From Halapricum hydrolyticum (GTDB taxonomy: Archaea > Halobacteriota > Halobacteria > Halobacteriales > Haloarculaceae): a stretch of DNA of 64,000 nucleotides. The notes beneath the pieces are model-generated. The model saw only the letters and a list, made by a program, of their open reading frames with translations. It was not told the DNA's origin and did no database searches. Below are positions 37,779-45,190 of the stretch, one piece after another. The stretch lies in contig JAOPKD010000003.1 in assembly GCA_025517565.1 (NCBI GenBank), positions 62,001 to 126,000 on the forward strand, in the 5' to 3' direction. Position 1 is the stretch's first letter. Each line of letters begins with the position of its first letter. The position numbers were made by a program, and so were the translations under genes.

Positions 37779-38176
37779 CTGCTGCCTCCGGCGACCACGT
37801 TGTTCAGCAAGAACGTGATGATCGTCGTCCCCAGTGGCGCGACGATCACGCCCCAGATGATCCCCTGGTTTCGGATCTCTTTGAGTTCTTTTTTGAGATC
37901 GGCCCGACGGACGGTCGGGATGGCGACGATCGCACCGAGCGCGATGACGCCGCCAATGAGCGGACCACCGAACTGAATCAGGGTGAAGATGTTGCCGATC
38001 GTCGTTGCCATATCGGTCTCACAGAACGCTTCCCCGGTACTCTGGGCGAGTGCGGGTTCGATCGCGAGCGTTCCGAATATGGCTCCTACCCACACCGCAC
38101 TCAATGCTTGTGGAAATCTCGTGAGAAGGCTCTTTGACAGTGCAATCGGTGTCTGCAGAAACGCATTGCTATCCAT
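37766..38176 (-). CDS. VirB2/TrbC-like pilin candidate
   Basis: 136 residues with a hydrophobic N-terminal signal ending EPALAQS, then two hydrophobic helices separated by a short basic loop (TVRRADLKKELKEIRNQG), the layout of VirB2 pilins. First gene of the conjugation row; overlaps the next by 13 bases. Four cysteines or cysteine-like positions (FCET, SSCGF) are unusual for pilins. Confidence 0.6.
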   Translation of the reverse strand: MDSNAFLQTPIALSKSLLTRFPQALSAVWVGAIFGTLAIEPALAQSTGEAFCETDMATTIGNIFTLIQFGGPLIGGVIALGAIVAIPTVRRADLKKELKEIRNQGIIWGVIVAPLGTTIITFLLNNVVAGGSSCGF

Positions 38177-38289
38177 GGTTGTGACTACGTCACTCGATCA
38201 GCGATCCTCCCCTCACGTGGGTAGGAAACGGCTGTGAGCGATTCGCAGTTGGAGCGCTCACAACGATATCTCTTAACTATTTCGGTTAG

Positions 38290-38372
38290 AATTCGATTGA
38301 TATTGGGCCAATATAATCTATTCTAGTACACATATATCTGAATAGAATATCCATTTCGAGTGGACTGTCCAC
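38290..38372. promoter_or_regulatory. Palindromic AT-rich control region before the conjugation row
   Basis: Two perfect odd-centred palindromes: ATATTGG-G-CCAATAT (38300-38314) and GTGGAC-T-GTCCAC (38360-38372). Between them lie TATA-like tracts and the imperfect inverted pair TATTCT/AGAATA. The region is much richer in A and T than its surroundings and lies upstream of the first conjugation gene. Probably an operator for a dimeric repressor; inferred. Confidence 0.5.
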
Positions 38373-38448
38373 AGTTCAGAAACGTATTTTTTTCATGGTG
38401 GCTCACCGACCGGATTCCGGACGAGGGTCAAGCGTCGCCCTGAACGTC

Positions 38449-39603
38449 TCAGTCGACGAGTGCTTCGAAGCGATCTCGGAGCTGCTGTTCGCGGGACTCG
38501 AATCGGTGAGCCTTCTCGCGTACATCCGAACTGACCCGCTCAAGTTGAGCCAGCGCTGATTGCTGTTCGAGACCGGTCTGTCCCTCAGCTGTAGTGACTT
38601 CTTGGGCACGCTGTTCGAAGGTGTGCGTGACCGTCTCAAGCGTTGCGTCAGGGTTGAACAGGATGTCGTTCGCAATCCGGACGTACCCATCCAATGCTGT
38701 CCCCTCTTTTCCGCTGAAAAAGTGCGTCAGTGCGTAGGTCGCTCCCGAGTGCAGCGCCCACATATCGATTTCGAAGGGATCATCGGATTCAGCACGGGCG
38801 TCTTCGGCTGCTCTTCTCGCGAGGTAGGCAGGAAATCCAAGGAGATCGTAGAACTCGACGAGGTCGAACGGCACGTTCGTGATGTCGACAGTGATGTCTT
38901 GTGCATCGATGATGAACGCGTGCAGATCGTTGACGACGAGTTCGAGTTGTTCGAGGATCGTCTCCCACCACTCCCGAAAATCTCCGACGTCGCCGATGTG
39001 CTTGACAGTCTTTCGATCAGTCAGCGCTCGAATCGAGTTCGCACAGTGGGTATCTCTGGCGAATCCCTCGACGTAGACCGCGTGGCCACCGAAGTAATCG
39101 TATCCCGACGTGAGCCCCATCGTGATCGGTTCGCGCTCGCCCGGCAGTTCGACTGCGAGGCCATCGAACATGACGTCCATATGGACCTCGCCGCCACCGC
39201 GGTACTGCCTGATCTCGCCGAAGGCGACCTCCCCAAGTGGCCGCTCGTCATAGGTCGTCGCTTCGAGGACGTCTTCTAGCGGTGCGTACACGTCGGTCGG
39301 ATTGATAATCGCATAGGAGTCCGTCGGTACGTTGAACAGTGGATCGCTCGCCGCTTCGTCGTCTCGGGTCTGGAGGCGCGTTGGCTCGACGACCGCACTG
39401 AATCGGTTGGTTTCGACCCACTCGTCGGTGTGGGGATTGTGATACGCCACGGGCGTGGTGGCCGCTCTCGGGAGTTGACGTATCGCCTCGGCGAAGCTCA
39501 CTGGATCCGGATCCTCGGTCACGGCCTGATACCACTCGGGGAGGTCGGTCGTCGTTCTGCCGTCGACACCTGCGAATACGACTCGCTGTTCTGGTGATTT
39601 CAT
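38449..39603 (-). CDS. DUF932-like plasmid/phage protein
   Basis: 384 residues. DSYAIINPTDVYAPLEDVL, VELPGEREPITMGLTSGYDYFGG, HCANSIRAL and a helical C-terminal tail (FESREQQLRDRFEAL) match the pattern of DUF932 proteins found on plasmids and viruses; function unknown. Same strand as the conjugation row but separated from it by the palindromic region. Confidence 0.6.
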   Translation of the reverse strand: MKSPEQRVVFAGVDGRTTTDLPEWYQAVTEDPDPVSFAEAIRQLPRAATTPVAYHNPHTDEWVETNRFSAVVEPTRLQTRDDEAASDPLFNVPTDSYAIINPTDVYAPLEDVLEATTYDERPLGEVAFGEIRQYRGGGEVHMDVMFDGLAVELPGEREPITMGLTSGYDYFGGHAVYVEGFARDTHCANSIRALTDRKTVKHIGDVGDFREWWETILEQLELVVNDLHAFIIDAQDITVDITNVPFDLVEFYDLLGFPAYLARRAAEDARAESDDPFEIDMWALHSGATYALTHFFSGKEGTALDGYVRIANDILFNPDATLETVTHTFEQRAQEVTTAEGQTGLEQQSALAQLERVSSDVREKAHRFESREQQLRDRFEALVD

Positions 39604-40312
39604 CGATTCTCACGCAGGCAATCTGTGCGCCTGCGCCCGTCGCAGGCGCGAATAAAGGGTAGTGGCTTTGGTCAACCGCGACGGGGTCAAGTGGTTCGAG
39701 AGACTTCGTCTCTCGTCATCCCGGAAATCGAAGATTTCCGGGCGACCCCGTGGCATCCGCCTCGCACCGCTTGTGAACACCCGTACCCCGTGCTAGGTTT
39801 CAGCAGTCGTGCTGACTCGTTGGAAACGCTGCCATCTTCGTTCAGCGAGAGAATCTTCCCCTTCTCGCGAAGGACGAGTGTTCCGACGCGCTGTCAAAGC
39901 TCACGAGCGAACAGGCGGGGGTCGAGCGGACACTTCAGGGACAACAACGACCCCACTGTGGCTGGGCTGGCTGACCGACTGAATGTTTTTGTCGTGACCC
40001 GACATACTGGATACCGCTACGGAATCGGTGAAGTGCTGGCCCCCAACAGACAAGGGGCGGTGACGAACGCGGTCTGTTCGTCACACGGCGATGACATCGA
40101 TTCCGATGGGCCTGTGTGACCGAGCCACAGCCCTACAGCGAGGGAGAAAACGAGAGTTTCCCCGGCATGCTGCAAGTTCCCTCTGAGTGCGGGTTGGAAC
40201 CGCAACGGTCTGCTTCGGTAGGCCGGTCATCCGGTGGCCGGATGCCACGTCCTTCAGGCCGTAGAGGAGGTCACGCTCTCACTGTCTTTGACGTCAGCTA
40301 CCGGTTGGAGGA
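39604..40312 (+). mobile_element. Relics of TnpB-type element 3' ends
   Basis: No intact gene. It contains the three-way-junction element (39681-39751). Next comes a degenerate end with CAGCGAGAGAATC (from about 39844). Around 40000-40290 there is a second decayed end whose last bases (CTTCAGGCCGTAGAGGAGGTCA) resemble the terminal hairpin plus GGATGTCA of the intact element at 44744-44772. Likely remains of two or more IS1341-type insertions. Confidence 0.5.
39681..39751 (+). other. Three-way-junction element, copy 1
   Basis: Closing stem ACGGGGTC/GACCCCGT (39681-39688 with 39744-39751), linker AAGTGGTT, hairpin CGAGAGAC/GTCTCTCG with a 3-base loop, linker TCAT, and hairpin CCCGGAAATC/GATTTCCGGG with loop GAA. 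The same architecture recurs at 46809-46883 with identical linkers and compensatory stem changes. Probably part of the structured 3' end or guide-RNA scaffold of a TnpB-type element. Confidence 0.6.
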
Positions 40313-40666
40313 CTACTCCAATCCAAGACTCAGTTTCAACGCGTCGTCTATCTTAGCCATCGTTGACTTTTCGAGGCTTCCCGCAACCGAGTGAATCCGC
40401 TCGCTCATAGAGACAACACGAAGTTGGTCAAGCCGGACTGACGAATCGTTTTCGAACGGCGAATCAGACGCTTCGACTAGCACTTCGAATGGATAACCTC
40501 GATGCGTTCCGGTTGCAGGTGCGACGATCGTTGTACTGGCGTTTTTATTTCCAACGTCGTTCTGGACAACCACCGCTGGACGAGTCTTCTTCATTTCATG
40601 GCCTTCGGCAGGGTCGAGGCGGACGATTACGACGTCACCGCGTCGGATTTGTCTGCTCTCACTCAT
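40313..40666 (-). CDS. PemK/MazF-type endoribonuclease toxin
   Basis: 117 residues. IRRGDVVIVRLDPAEGHEMKKTRPAVVVQND is the SH3-like N-terminal region with the conserved R and Gly-His-Glu, followed by TTIVAPATG and DQLRVVSMSERI. This is the MazF fold, which cuts mRNA. It overlaps the antitoxin gene by four bases and appears intact. Confidence 0.88.
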   Translation of the reverse strand: MSESRQIRRGDVVIVRLDPAEGHEMKKTRPAVVVQNDVGNKNASTTIVAPATGTHRGYPFEVLVEASDSPFENDSSVRLDQLRVVSMSERIHSVAGSLEKSTMAKIDDALKLSLGLE

Positions 40667-40899
40667 TCGTCGAGGTCATCCCACGCTTCAGCAGATGTCT
40701 CGGCCCATTCTTCGGCAAGTTCGCTGGCACTCTCTGACGCGTCACGGTAGGCTGCGGCCAGTTCGTCTTCCTCTGGGTGGTCGTTTTCGACCTCAACGAC
40801 TGCTACCGTGACTCGTTTGTTCGCATACTCTGTTCCGAGATAAATACGCCCCCTGTCGTCGGTTTCGTTGGTCTGAAGTTCGTCTGCCTCAATCTTCAT
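40663..40899 (-). CDS. MazE-like antitoxin
   Basis: 78 residues from ATG 40899; a longer frame to 40977 would run through the promoter. MKIEADELQTNETDDRGRIYLG is an AbrB/MazE-like DNA-binding head, and the acidic helical tail (ELAAAYRDASESASELAEEW) would wrap the toxin. It probably represses its own promoter, as MazE proteins do. Confidence 0.8.
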   Translation of the reverse strand: MKIEADELQTNETDDRGRIYLGTEYANKRVTVAVVEVENDHPEEDELAAAYRDASESASELAEEWAETSAEAWDDLDE

Positions 40900-40923
40900 A
40901 GTACCCACTATAGCCCATTCAGA

Positions 40924-40933
40924 CATATATTTT
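40924..40933 (-). promoter_or_regulatory. TATA box of the toxin-antitoxin operon
   Basis: AAATATATGT on the minus strand, about 27-34 bases before the antitoxin ATG at 40899, the spacing of a leaderless or very short-leader haloarchaeal transcript. Confidence 0.6.
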
Positions 40934-40992
40934 GCCCACGATAACCCATAGCCTCTGTCAACCGTGGTGTCCTGCAATTCGCTTGTCTCTCC

Positions 40993-41042
40993 TATCTTGG
41001 TACAGCGAGAGAATCCCGCCGTTCACGGCGCGGAGGATGTCA
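40993..41042 (+). mobile_element. Relic of a TnpB-type element end
   Basis: ATCTTGGTACAGCGAGAGAA is followed by TCCCGCC, then GTTCACGGCGCGGAGGATGTCA, which matches the right end of the intact element at 44751-44772 almost base for base. No transposase remains. The final TCA also forms the stop codon of the minus-strand zinc-ribbon gene. Confidence 0.6.
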
Positions 41043-41183
41043 TTCGCACTCGTAGCGGACGATTCCACCGTGTTGGCATCGAGGGCAAACTGTCGTCCTC
41101 GCGTCGACCGTCAATCCACACCGTCGACACTCGAAGACCGTCGTGTGGTTCCTCCAGAGAACCTTGCATATCAGTTCGATCAT
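41040..41183 (-). CDS. Small zinc-ribbon protein coupled to TFB
   Basis: 47 residues. ATG 41183 overlaps the TFB stop codon (ATGA). The sequence VFECRRCGLTVDARTTVCPR then CQHGGIVRYECE carries two Cys-x-x-Cys knuckles of a zinc ribbon, resembling small haloarchaeal rubrerythrin-like proteins. Its stop lies in a relic insertion-sequence end, so its original C-terminus may have been clipped. Co-translation with TFB suggests a link to transcription. Confidence 0.6.
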   Translation of the reverse strand: MIELICKVLWRNHTTVFECRRCGLTVDARTTVCPRCQHGGIVRYECE

Positions 41184-42139
41184 CGTCGAGTCGTCTCCCG
41201 GCGGTCTGCCTGGCCGAGTTCCGTCTGGAGTTGATCGCGACGTGCCCGAACGGTCGCAGTCGAAACGCCAGCGCTATTGGCGAGATCGACTTGTCTCACC
41301 GCAATCTCTCTGTCGGCGAGGACGATCGCCAGACAGCCAGCCGCGACACCGAGCGGCTGGCAGCCGATGGCGATCCCCTGCACGGTCGCCTCGTGTGCGA
41401 GTTCCCGCGCCGAGCGTTCGACCGCTCGACTCAGGCTGAGGTCCGAGACGAGTCTCGGGACGAACGCCGCCGGATCGCGTGGCATCACGGCTAGCCCGAA
41501 TTCCCGATTGAGCACCCCATAGGCGTTTTTTATGCCCGATTCGGTAGCACAGGCGACGGTGGCAACATCTGCGATTGTCTCCGTCCGTTCGTGCTCTCGG
41601 CAGGCTGCGTAGACACTCGCGGCGGCGAACGCTTCGACCGACCGGCCCCGGAGGAGATCCGCCTCTTGGGCCTTCCGAAAGTGTCGACATGCCGCATCGC
41701 GAATGGAACGGGGAAGGGAACGGGCACTCCGAATCCGTGCGATTTCGGTCAGACCGTGTGCGAGATTCCGCTCGACCTTGCTCCTCCACCGCGCCCGGCT
41801 GTGTTCGCGTCGGAGTCGCCCGAGTCGTCGTCGCGTCCGCCCCGGGAGGGTATTGCCTTTCCCGTCGGTCCCGAAGCCGATCTCCGAGGAGAGGCCGCGA
41901 TCGTGTCTGTGCTCGCACAGTGGCGCTCCTGTCCGGCTACGACCCAGTGTATCGGACAGCTCCCGTGGGATATCTTCGTGATCGAATCGATACTCTTCGA
42001 CGATCAACCCACAGTGGGTACAGGCTGTTTCGCCGCCATCAGTTCGGAGCTGCCCCTCACACTCGGGACAATCAGTGTTCGGAAGACTTCGTCCGTCGTC
42101 TTCGTCGAATCCGCCGTCGTAGATGTCTCTTGGTGTCAT
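41180..42139 (-). CDS. tfb: Transcription initiation factor TFB
   Basis: 319 residues. N-terminal zinc ribbon CPECEGQL...CTHCGLIVEE, a B-finger-like stretch, then two cyclin repeats (SVEAFAAASVYAACREHER, and QGIAIGCQPLGVAAGCLAIV with the terminal HTH AGVSTATVRARRDQL). It recruits RNA polymerase to TATA promoters. Haloarchaea have several TFBs; this one sits in accessory DNA and is divergent in the B-finger region, so it may serve a restricted gene set. Confidence 0.88.
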   Translation of the reverse strand: MTPRDIYDGGFDEDDGRSLPNTDCPECEGQLRTDGGETACTHCGLIVEEYRFDHEDIPRELSDTLGRSRTGAPLCEHRHDRGLSSEIGFGTDGKGNTLPGRTRRRLGRLRREHSRARWRSKVERNLAHGLTEIARIRSARSLPRSIRDAACRHFRKAQEADLLRGRSVEAFAAASVYAACREHERTETIADVATVACATESGIKNAYGVLNREFGLAVMPRDPAAFVPRLVSDLSLSRAVERSARELAHEATVQGIAIGCQPLGVAAGCLAIVLADREIAVRQVDLANSAGVSTATVRARRDQLQTELGQADRRETTRR

Positions 42140-42161
42140 ATCTACTCTGCGAGACCTGCAT

Positions 42162-42190
42162 GGCCCCGCACCCGTCAGGGGGCCATAAAA
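42162..42190 (-). promoter_or_regulatory. TFB promoter, copy of a 29-base block
   Basis: On the minus strand TTTTATGG (TATA box) is followed by CCCCCTGACGGGTGCGGGGCC. 25 of 29 bases equal the block before the SWIM gene at 42579-42607. The gene starts 23 bases after the block. The GC-rich half can fold into a hairpin. Confidence 0.55.
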
Positions 42191-42228
42191 TTCCCTCTGA
42201 GCGGTACGAATTGGTGATAAGAAGGCGT

Positions 42229-42561
42229 CTAGTGCCTCTCTTCAGCTGAGCTACCCACCCGTAGCCGTGGGGTTTCTCCTGTATTTTTTGATTGGACCTC
42301 GGTTACGAGATCGAGGATTGGACGCCGAATCGCGACTGCAACGCGATGCTTGCAAGGGGTGTTGAATCGTGCATCGGCCGGACAGGTACACTGAATTGGA
42401 ACGCCGTCGGCAATGGTGAGTTCGTATTCGTGATTTCCCGGATCGGCATAACTGGCGTTACGGACTCGGATCTGCTCACCAACGAGCTCGAACTCGAAGG
42501 CTTCGTATTGGGCGCGCTTGAGGACTCTCCGTGGGATCTCCTCGAGTGGTAGTGCGGTCAT
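42229..42561 (-). CDS. SWIM zinc-finger protein
   Basis: 110 residues from ATG 42561 (MTALPLEEIP). Core: beta strands FEFELVGEQIRVRN and YELTIADGVPIQ, then CTCPADARFNTPCKH, the CxC...CxH SWIM zinc-binding motif, and a helix. SWIM proteins bind DNA or proteins and often occur near mobile elements. It is transcribed from a promoter nearly identical to that of the following TFB gene. Confidence 0.78.
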   Translation of the reverse strand: MTALPLEEIPRRVLKRAQYEAFEFELVGEQIRVRNASYADPGNHEYELTIADGVPIQCTCPADARFNTPCKHRVAVAIRRPILDLVTEVQSKNTGETPRLRVGSSAEERH

Positions 42562-42578
42562 TTTGACGTAGCGGGGAA

Positions 42579-42607
42579 GGCCCCGCACCCGTTCGGGGTA
42601 CATAAAA
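42579..42607 (-). promoter_or_regulatory. SWIM-gene promoter, copy of the 29-base block
   Basis: TTTTATGT is followed by ACCCCGAACGGGTGCGGGGCC on the minus strand, 18 bases before the ATG at 42561. It shares 25 of 29 bases with the TFB promoter block, including TATA and the GC-rich hairpin. Confidence 0.55.
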
Positions 42608-42667
42608 ACTGGTCGTTTGCTCGTGCCAACCGGTGGCGTCATATCAGCCAGGTTCCTTTGCAGGCCC

Positions 42668-42811
42668 TTGTGCACTGGAAATTGAGACTACAGCGGGTTT
42701 ACACGTGGTCGAGGCGATTCACAGCGTGTCATAGAATCACGAGAATCTTCGATTCTCGAACGACTACTTGAGGGAGTGAGCTTAGCGCCTGCAATTAGCT
42801 AAAAGAACTGG
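42668..42811. other. Insertion-sequence relic with hairpin
   Basis: Contains CGAGAATC-TTC-GATTCTCG (42740-42758), the same 8-bp stem as hairpin 1 of the three-way-junction copy at 46827-46845, with the loop of copy 1. Flanking bases (GAGTGAGCTTAGCGCC) resemble a stretch near 54420. No coding capacity. Confidence 0.4.
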
Positions 42812-43349
42812 CTAGTGTAGTTCCTCGACAAGAGCAGCGACCGCTTTGTCGGCGAGATTGGTTTCCAGACGGCCCTGCCAAAAATCGATGTCCTCGTGGT
42901 CGATCGATTGGACACCCCACGGAACGATCCGACTCTCGTCTGGCGTCCCACCACGAAGCCAACTCTCCTCGGGAATGTCGATGAGTCCATCCATCCACGA
43001 TTTCGACGTTAACGTCACCGCGATCTACTGCTCGCCATGGAACGGACGCCCCTCATGGTTCGAGAGAACAAGCCAAGGGCGAGCATCTTCTTCACTTTTG
43101 AACGGGTCGTCGCCATCTTGATACAGCGAGGGAATCCCGCCCTTCCCGTGAGTGACGAGTGTTCCGACTGGCCGGAACCGAGGAGCGAACAGGAGCATGG
43201 CAAGACCGAAGGTCTTGCTGCACCCGAAAATCTTCGATTTTCGATGACGGGAGGGAATCGCGTAAGCTCTGGGGCGACAACTGCCGGGACTGTCGCCTGA
43301 CTGAATACCAGACGTAAGCGTTTAGTTACTCAATTGCTTACATAGTCTT

Positions 43350-43490
43350 GTGCGAACCGACGTAGACATAGAGCGGGACGGCGACCTACACGAACGGGTC
43401 AAGGAGTATGCCCGTGAGAACGGTATCCGCCACCCACGAGCATACCGCGAGCTAATCGAGAAGGGATTAGAAGCCACTGATGCCGACTAA
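43350..43490 (+). CDS. Small ribbon-helix-helix-like protein before tnpB
   Basis: 46 residues from GTG 43350: VRTDVDIERDGDLHERVKEY, then ARENGIRHPRAYRELIEKGL and EATDAD. A short strand and two helices suggest an RHH-type DNA-binding protein. Its stop overlaps the tnpB start by 11 bases, so it is co-translated and may regulate the element. Confidence 0.6.
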   Translation: MRTDVDIERDGDLHERVKEYARENGIRHPRAYRELIEKGLEATDAD

Positions 43491-44721
43491 GACGCTCGAA
43501 GCGACACTCGCGCCGCCGACGGCCCACAAAGAGCGAAAGCTACAGGAAATTCACGACCTGTATCACGAGGGGCTACACGAAGCGTTCGAGGCTGGCGCTG
43601 ATACGCAGTCGGCAGTCAACGACATTGTAACGCCCTACGACCTGCCGTATCAGGTTAAAGACGCGCTCAAAAACTACGTACCGTCGTTGGACGATGCACA
43701 GGAATTGAGTGACGACCACCCGACACGGATGGTCAACCGTGCCGCTCGCTTCGATTATTCAGAGAACCGAACACACAGCTACGTGTGGGAAGTCCCGCAA
43801 CCCGGACGCGGGACGAATTTCTGGATTCCACTTCGCATCAACCCCGAACAGGAGCATCTGTGGACCGACCTGCTGGACGGGAACGTGTCGCCCGGTCAAC
43901 TCCAATTGATGCAGAATCGCACATCATGGACGCTACACGTCGCTGTCGAGTATTCTGTTGAGAACCCCGACTACGATACCGACAGCGACGACGTGACGCA
44001 CATCGGTCTGGACATTGGTGAATCGTCGCTTATCATGGGCTGTGCCCTCACAGACGGTTCACCGACCCGCCCGCTTGTGTGTGACGGGAGCCGAGCCAAG
44101 CATCTCCGCAAAGAGATGCACACCACGCTGAAACGACTGCAAGAGCGTGACGCCGCCGAGTGGCGGATAGACGAGCGATTCGACCACTATCAAAACGCCC
44201 TCACCGATATTGTCGAGAAGGCGTCCCGACAGGCTGTCGAGTACGCTCGACAATTCGAGAAGCCGGTTCTGGTGATGGAGGATCTGACGTACATCCGCGA
44301 ATCGCTGGACTGCGGCAAATTCATGAACCGGAGACTCCACGCATGGGCCTTCGCCCGATTGCAGGACCGTATCGAGGACAAAGCCACCGAAGCGGGAATC
44401 CCGACGAGGTACGTCAATGCCGCGTACACGTCGCAGACGTGCCACGAGTGCGGTCACATCGGCTATCGAGACGGTGGCGGAGAGTTCCACTGTACGCACG
44501 ACGAGTGCCACGTCACGACGTTTGAGGGCGATATAAACGGCGCTATCAATATCGCACAGCGGGCAGACCCGTGGGGAGAGAGCGTGCCGCTGAAACCGGC
44601 AGGCAATGACTCGCCTCGGGATGGGAGTGCCTGTGACAGTACCACGACCCACACCGAGCAGAGCCAATCAGAGCAGATGACGCTCAGTGAGTCCGGGTCG
44701 AAACCCACTGCCAGCGATTAG
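43480..44721 (+). CDS. tnpB: TnpB RNA-guided nuclease (IS1341 type)
   Basis: 413 residues. N-terminal helical region, then a RuvC fold: GLDIGESS (catalytic Asp), VMEDLTYIRESL (catalytic Glu), a zinc finger CHECGHIGY...CTHDECH and GDINGAINIAQR (third acidic residue). All three catalytic positions are present, so it is probably active. TnpB proteins cut DNA guided by RNA made from the element's right end. The 3' part of the gene should encode the start of that RNA. Confidence 0.9.
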   Translation: MPTKTLEATLAPPTAHKERKLQEIHDLYHEGLHEAFEAGADTQSAVNDIVTPYDLPYQVKDALKNYVPSLDDAQELSDDHPTRMVNRAARFDYSENRTHSYVWEVPQPGRGTNFWIPLRINPEQEHLWTDLLDGNVSPGQLQLMQNRTSWTLHVAVEYSVENPDYDTDSDDVTHIGLDIGESSLIMGCALTDGSPTRPLVCDGSRAKHLRKEMHTTLKRLQERDAAEWRIDERFDHYQNALTDIVEKASRQAVEYARQFEKPVLVMEDLTYIRESLDCGKFMNRRLHAWAFARLQDRIEDKATEAGIPTRYVNAAYTSQTCHECGHIGYRDGGGEFHCTHDECHVTTFEGDINGAINIAQRADPWGESVPLKPAGNDSPRDGSACDSTTTHTEQSQSEQMTLSESGSKPTASD

Positions 44722-44790
44722 CTGGTATTCCCACGCAGGGAAGCCGCGCCGTTCACGGCGCGGGGGATGTCACAGACGACATCGCCCCGC
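44600..44790 (+). ncRNA. Predicted TnpB guide RNA (omega/reRNA) region
   Basis: In this family the guide RNA overlaps the 3' end of tnpB and ends with the hairpin near the right end; bases beyond the end act as guide. Here CCGCGCC/GGCGCGG (44744-44763) precedes GGATGTCA, and the guide would begin near 44772 inside the toxin gene fragment (CAGACGACATCGCCCC...). Limits are inferred from family knowledge, not from transcripts. Confidence 0.4.
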
Positions 44791-44818
44791 TCGAAAATCG
44801 GGGCTGCTTCCTCGTCGG

Positions 44819-45190
44819 TCACTGCTTGTTCTCCACGCTTGGGTGTGGCTCGCTGGGGGCGTGCTCGCGCCACGACTCCGTGTCCTCTTCACCGAGTTGC
44901 TCGTTGAACAGGGCAGTCGCCCGCTCGTAGCCGCTATACCCGTCGAGTCGATCGGTGTCGCCGGTCACTGCCCAGTACGTCGCCTTGTGTTCGACGAGAC
45001 TGCGGTCCTTCAACCGTGAGAGTGCGGTGCTGACTGCGCCCTCGTCGATGCCGATTTGAGAGGCGATTTCGCGCGCCTTGAACGCACGGTCCTCGTGAGC
45101 AGCGAGAAACCCGAGTACCTGGTCTGGGACGGAGAGTTCCTCGAGTTCAGCCTCGCTCCTGTCCTCGAAGGTTTCTCGATCGATGGACAT
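44819..45190 (-). CDS. Winged-helix protein, partner of the disrupted toxin
   Basis: 123 residues. VPDQVLGFLAAHEDRAFKAREIASQIGIDEGAVSTALSRLKDRSLVEHK is a MarR/ArsR-type winged helix. The stop overlaps the toxin start (GTGA), as in coupled antitoxin-toxin pairs, so it is probably the antitoxin or repressor. It remains intact although its toxin is broken. Confidence 0.75.
   Translation of the reverse strand: MSIDRETFEDRSEAELEELSVPDQVLGFLAAHEDRAFKAREIASQIGIDEGAVSTALSRLKDRSLVEHKATYWAVTGDTDRLDGYSGYERATALFNEQLGEEDTESWREHAPSEPHPSVENKQ

Larger units (their letters stand above)
43115..44771 (+). mobile_element. IS1341/IS605-type element with TnpB, no TnpA
   Basis: About 1.66 kb. Left end with ATCTTGATACAGCGAGGGAA and hairpins at 43200-43218 and 43225-43243. 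It carries a small RHH-like gene and an intact tnpB. The right end has a 7-bp GC hairpin (44744-44763) and GGATGTCA. There are no obvious terminal inverted repeats, as in IS605-type elements. It interrupts a toxin gene. Lacking TnpA it could move only with help in trans. Confidence 0.75.
42812..44822 (-). pseudogene. PemK/MazF-like toxin gene split by a TnpB element
   Basis: Two parts on the minus strand. Part 1, 44822-44772: GTG start overlapping the winged-helix gene stop, VTDEEAAPIFERGDVVC. Part 2, 43114-42812: GDDPFKSEEDARPWLVLSNH and so on to VAALVEELH. Joined, they read RGDVV(C)GDDPFK in one continuous frame, the usual PemK-type N-terminus. The TnpB element (43115-44771) lies exactly between. 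Part 2 also has an in-frame TAG at 43027-43025 after GEQ, so the toxin is doubly inactivated. Confidence 0.8.

Noticed and set aside
39681-43243. CRISPR-like array from repeated short hairpins
   Set aside because: Copies are kilobases apart, differ in sequence and have no regular spacers; they fit insertion-sequence ends.
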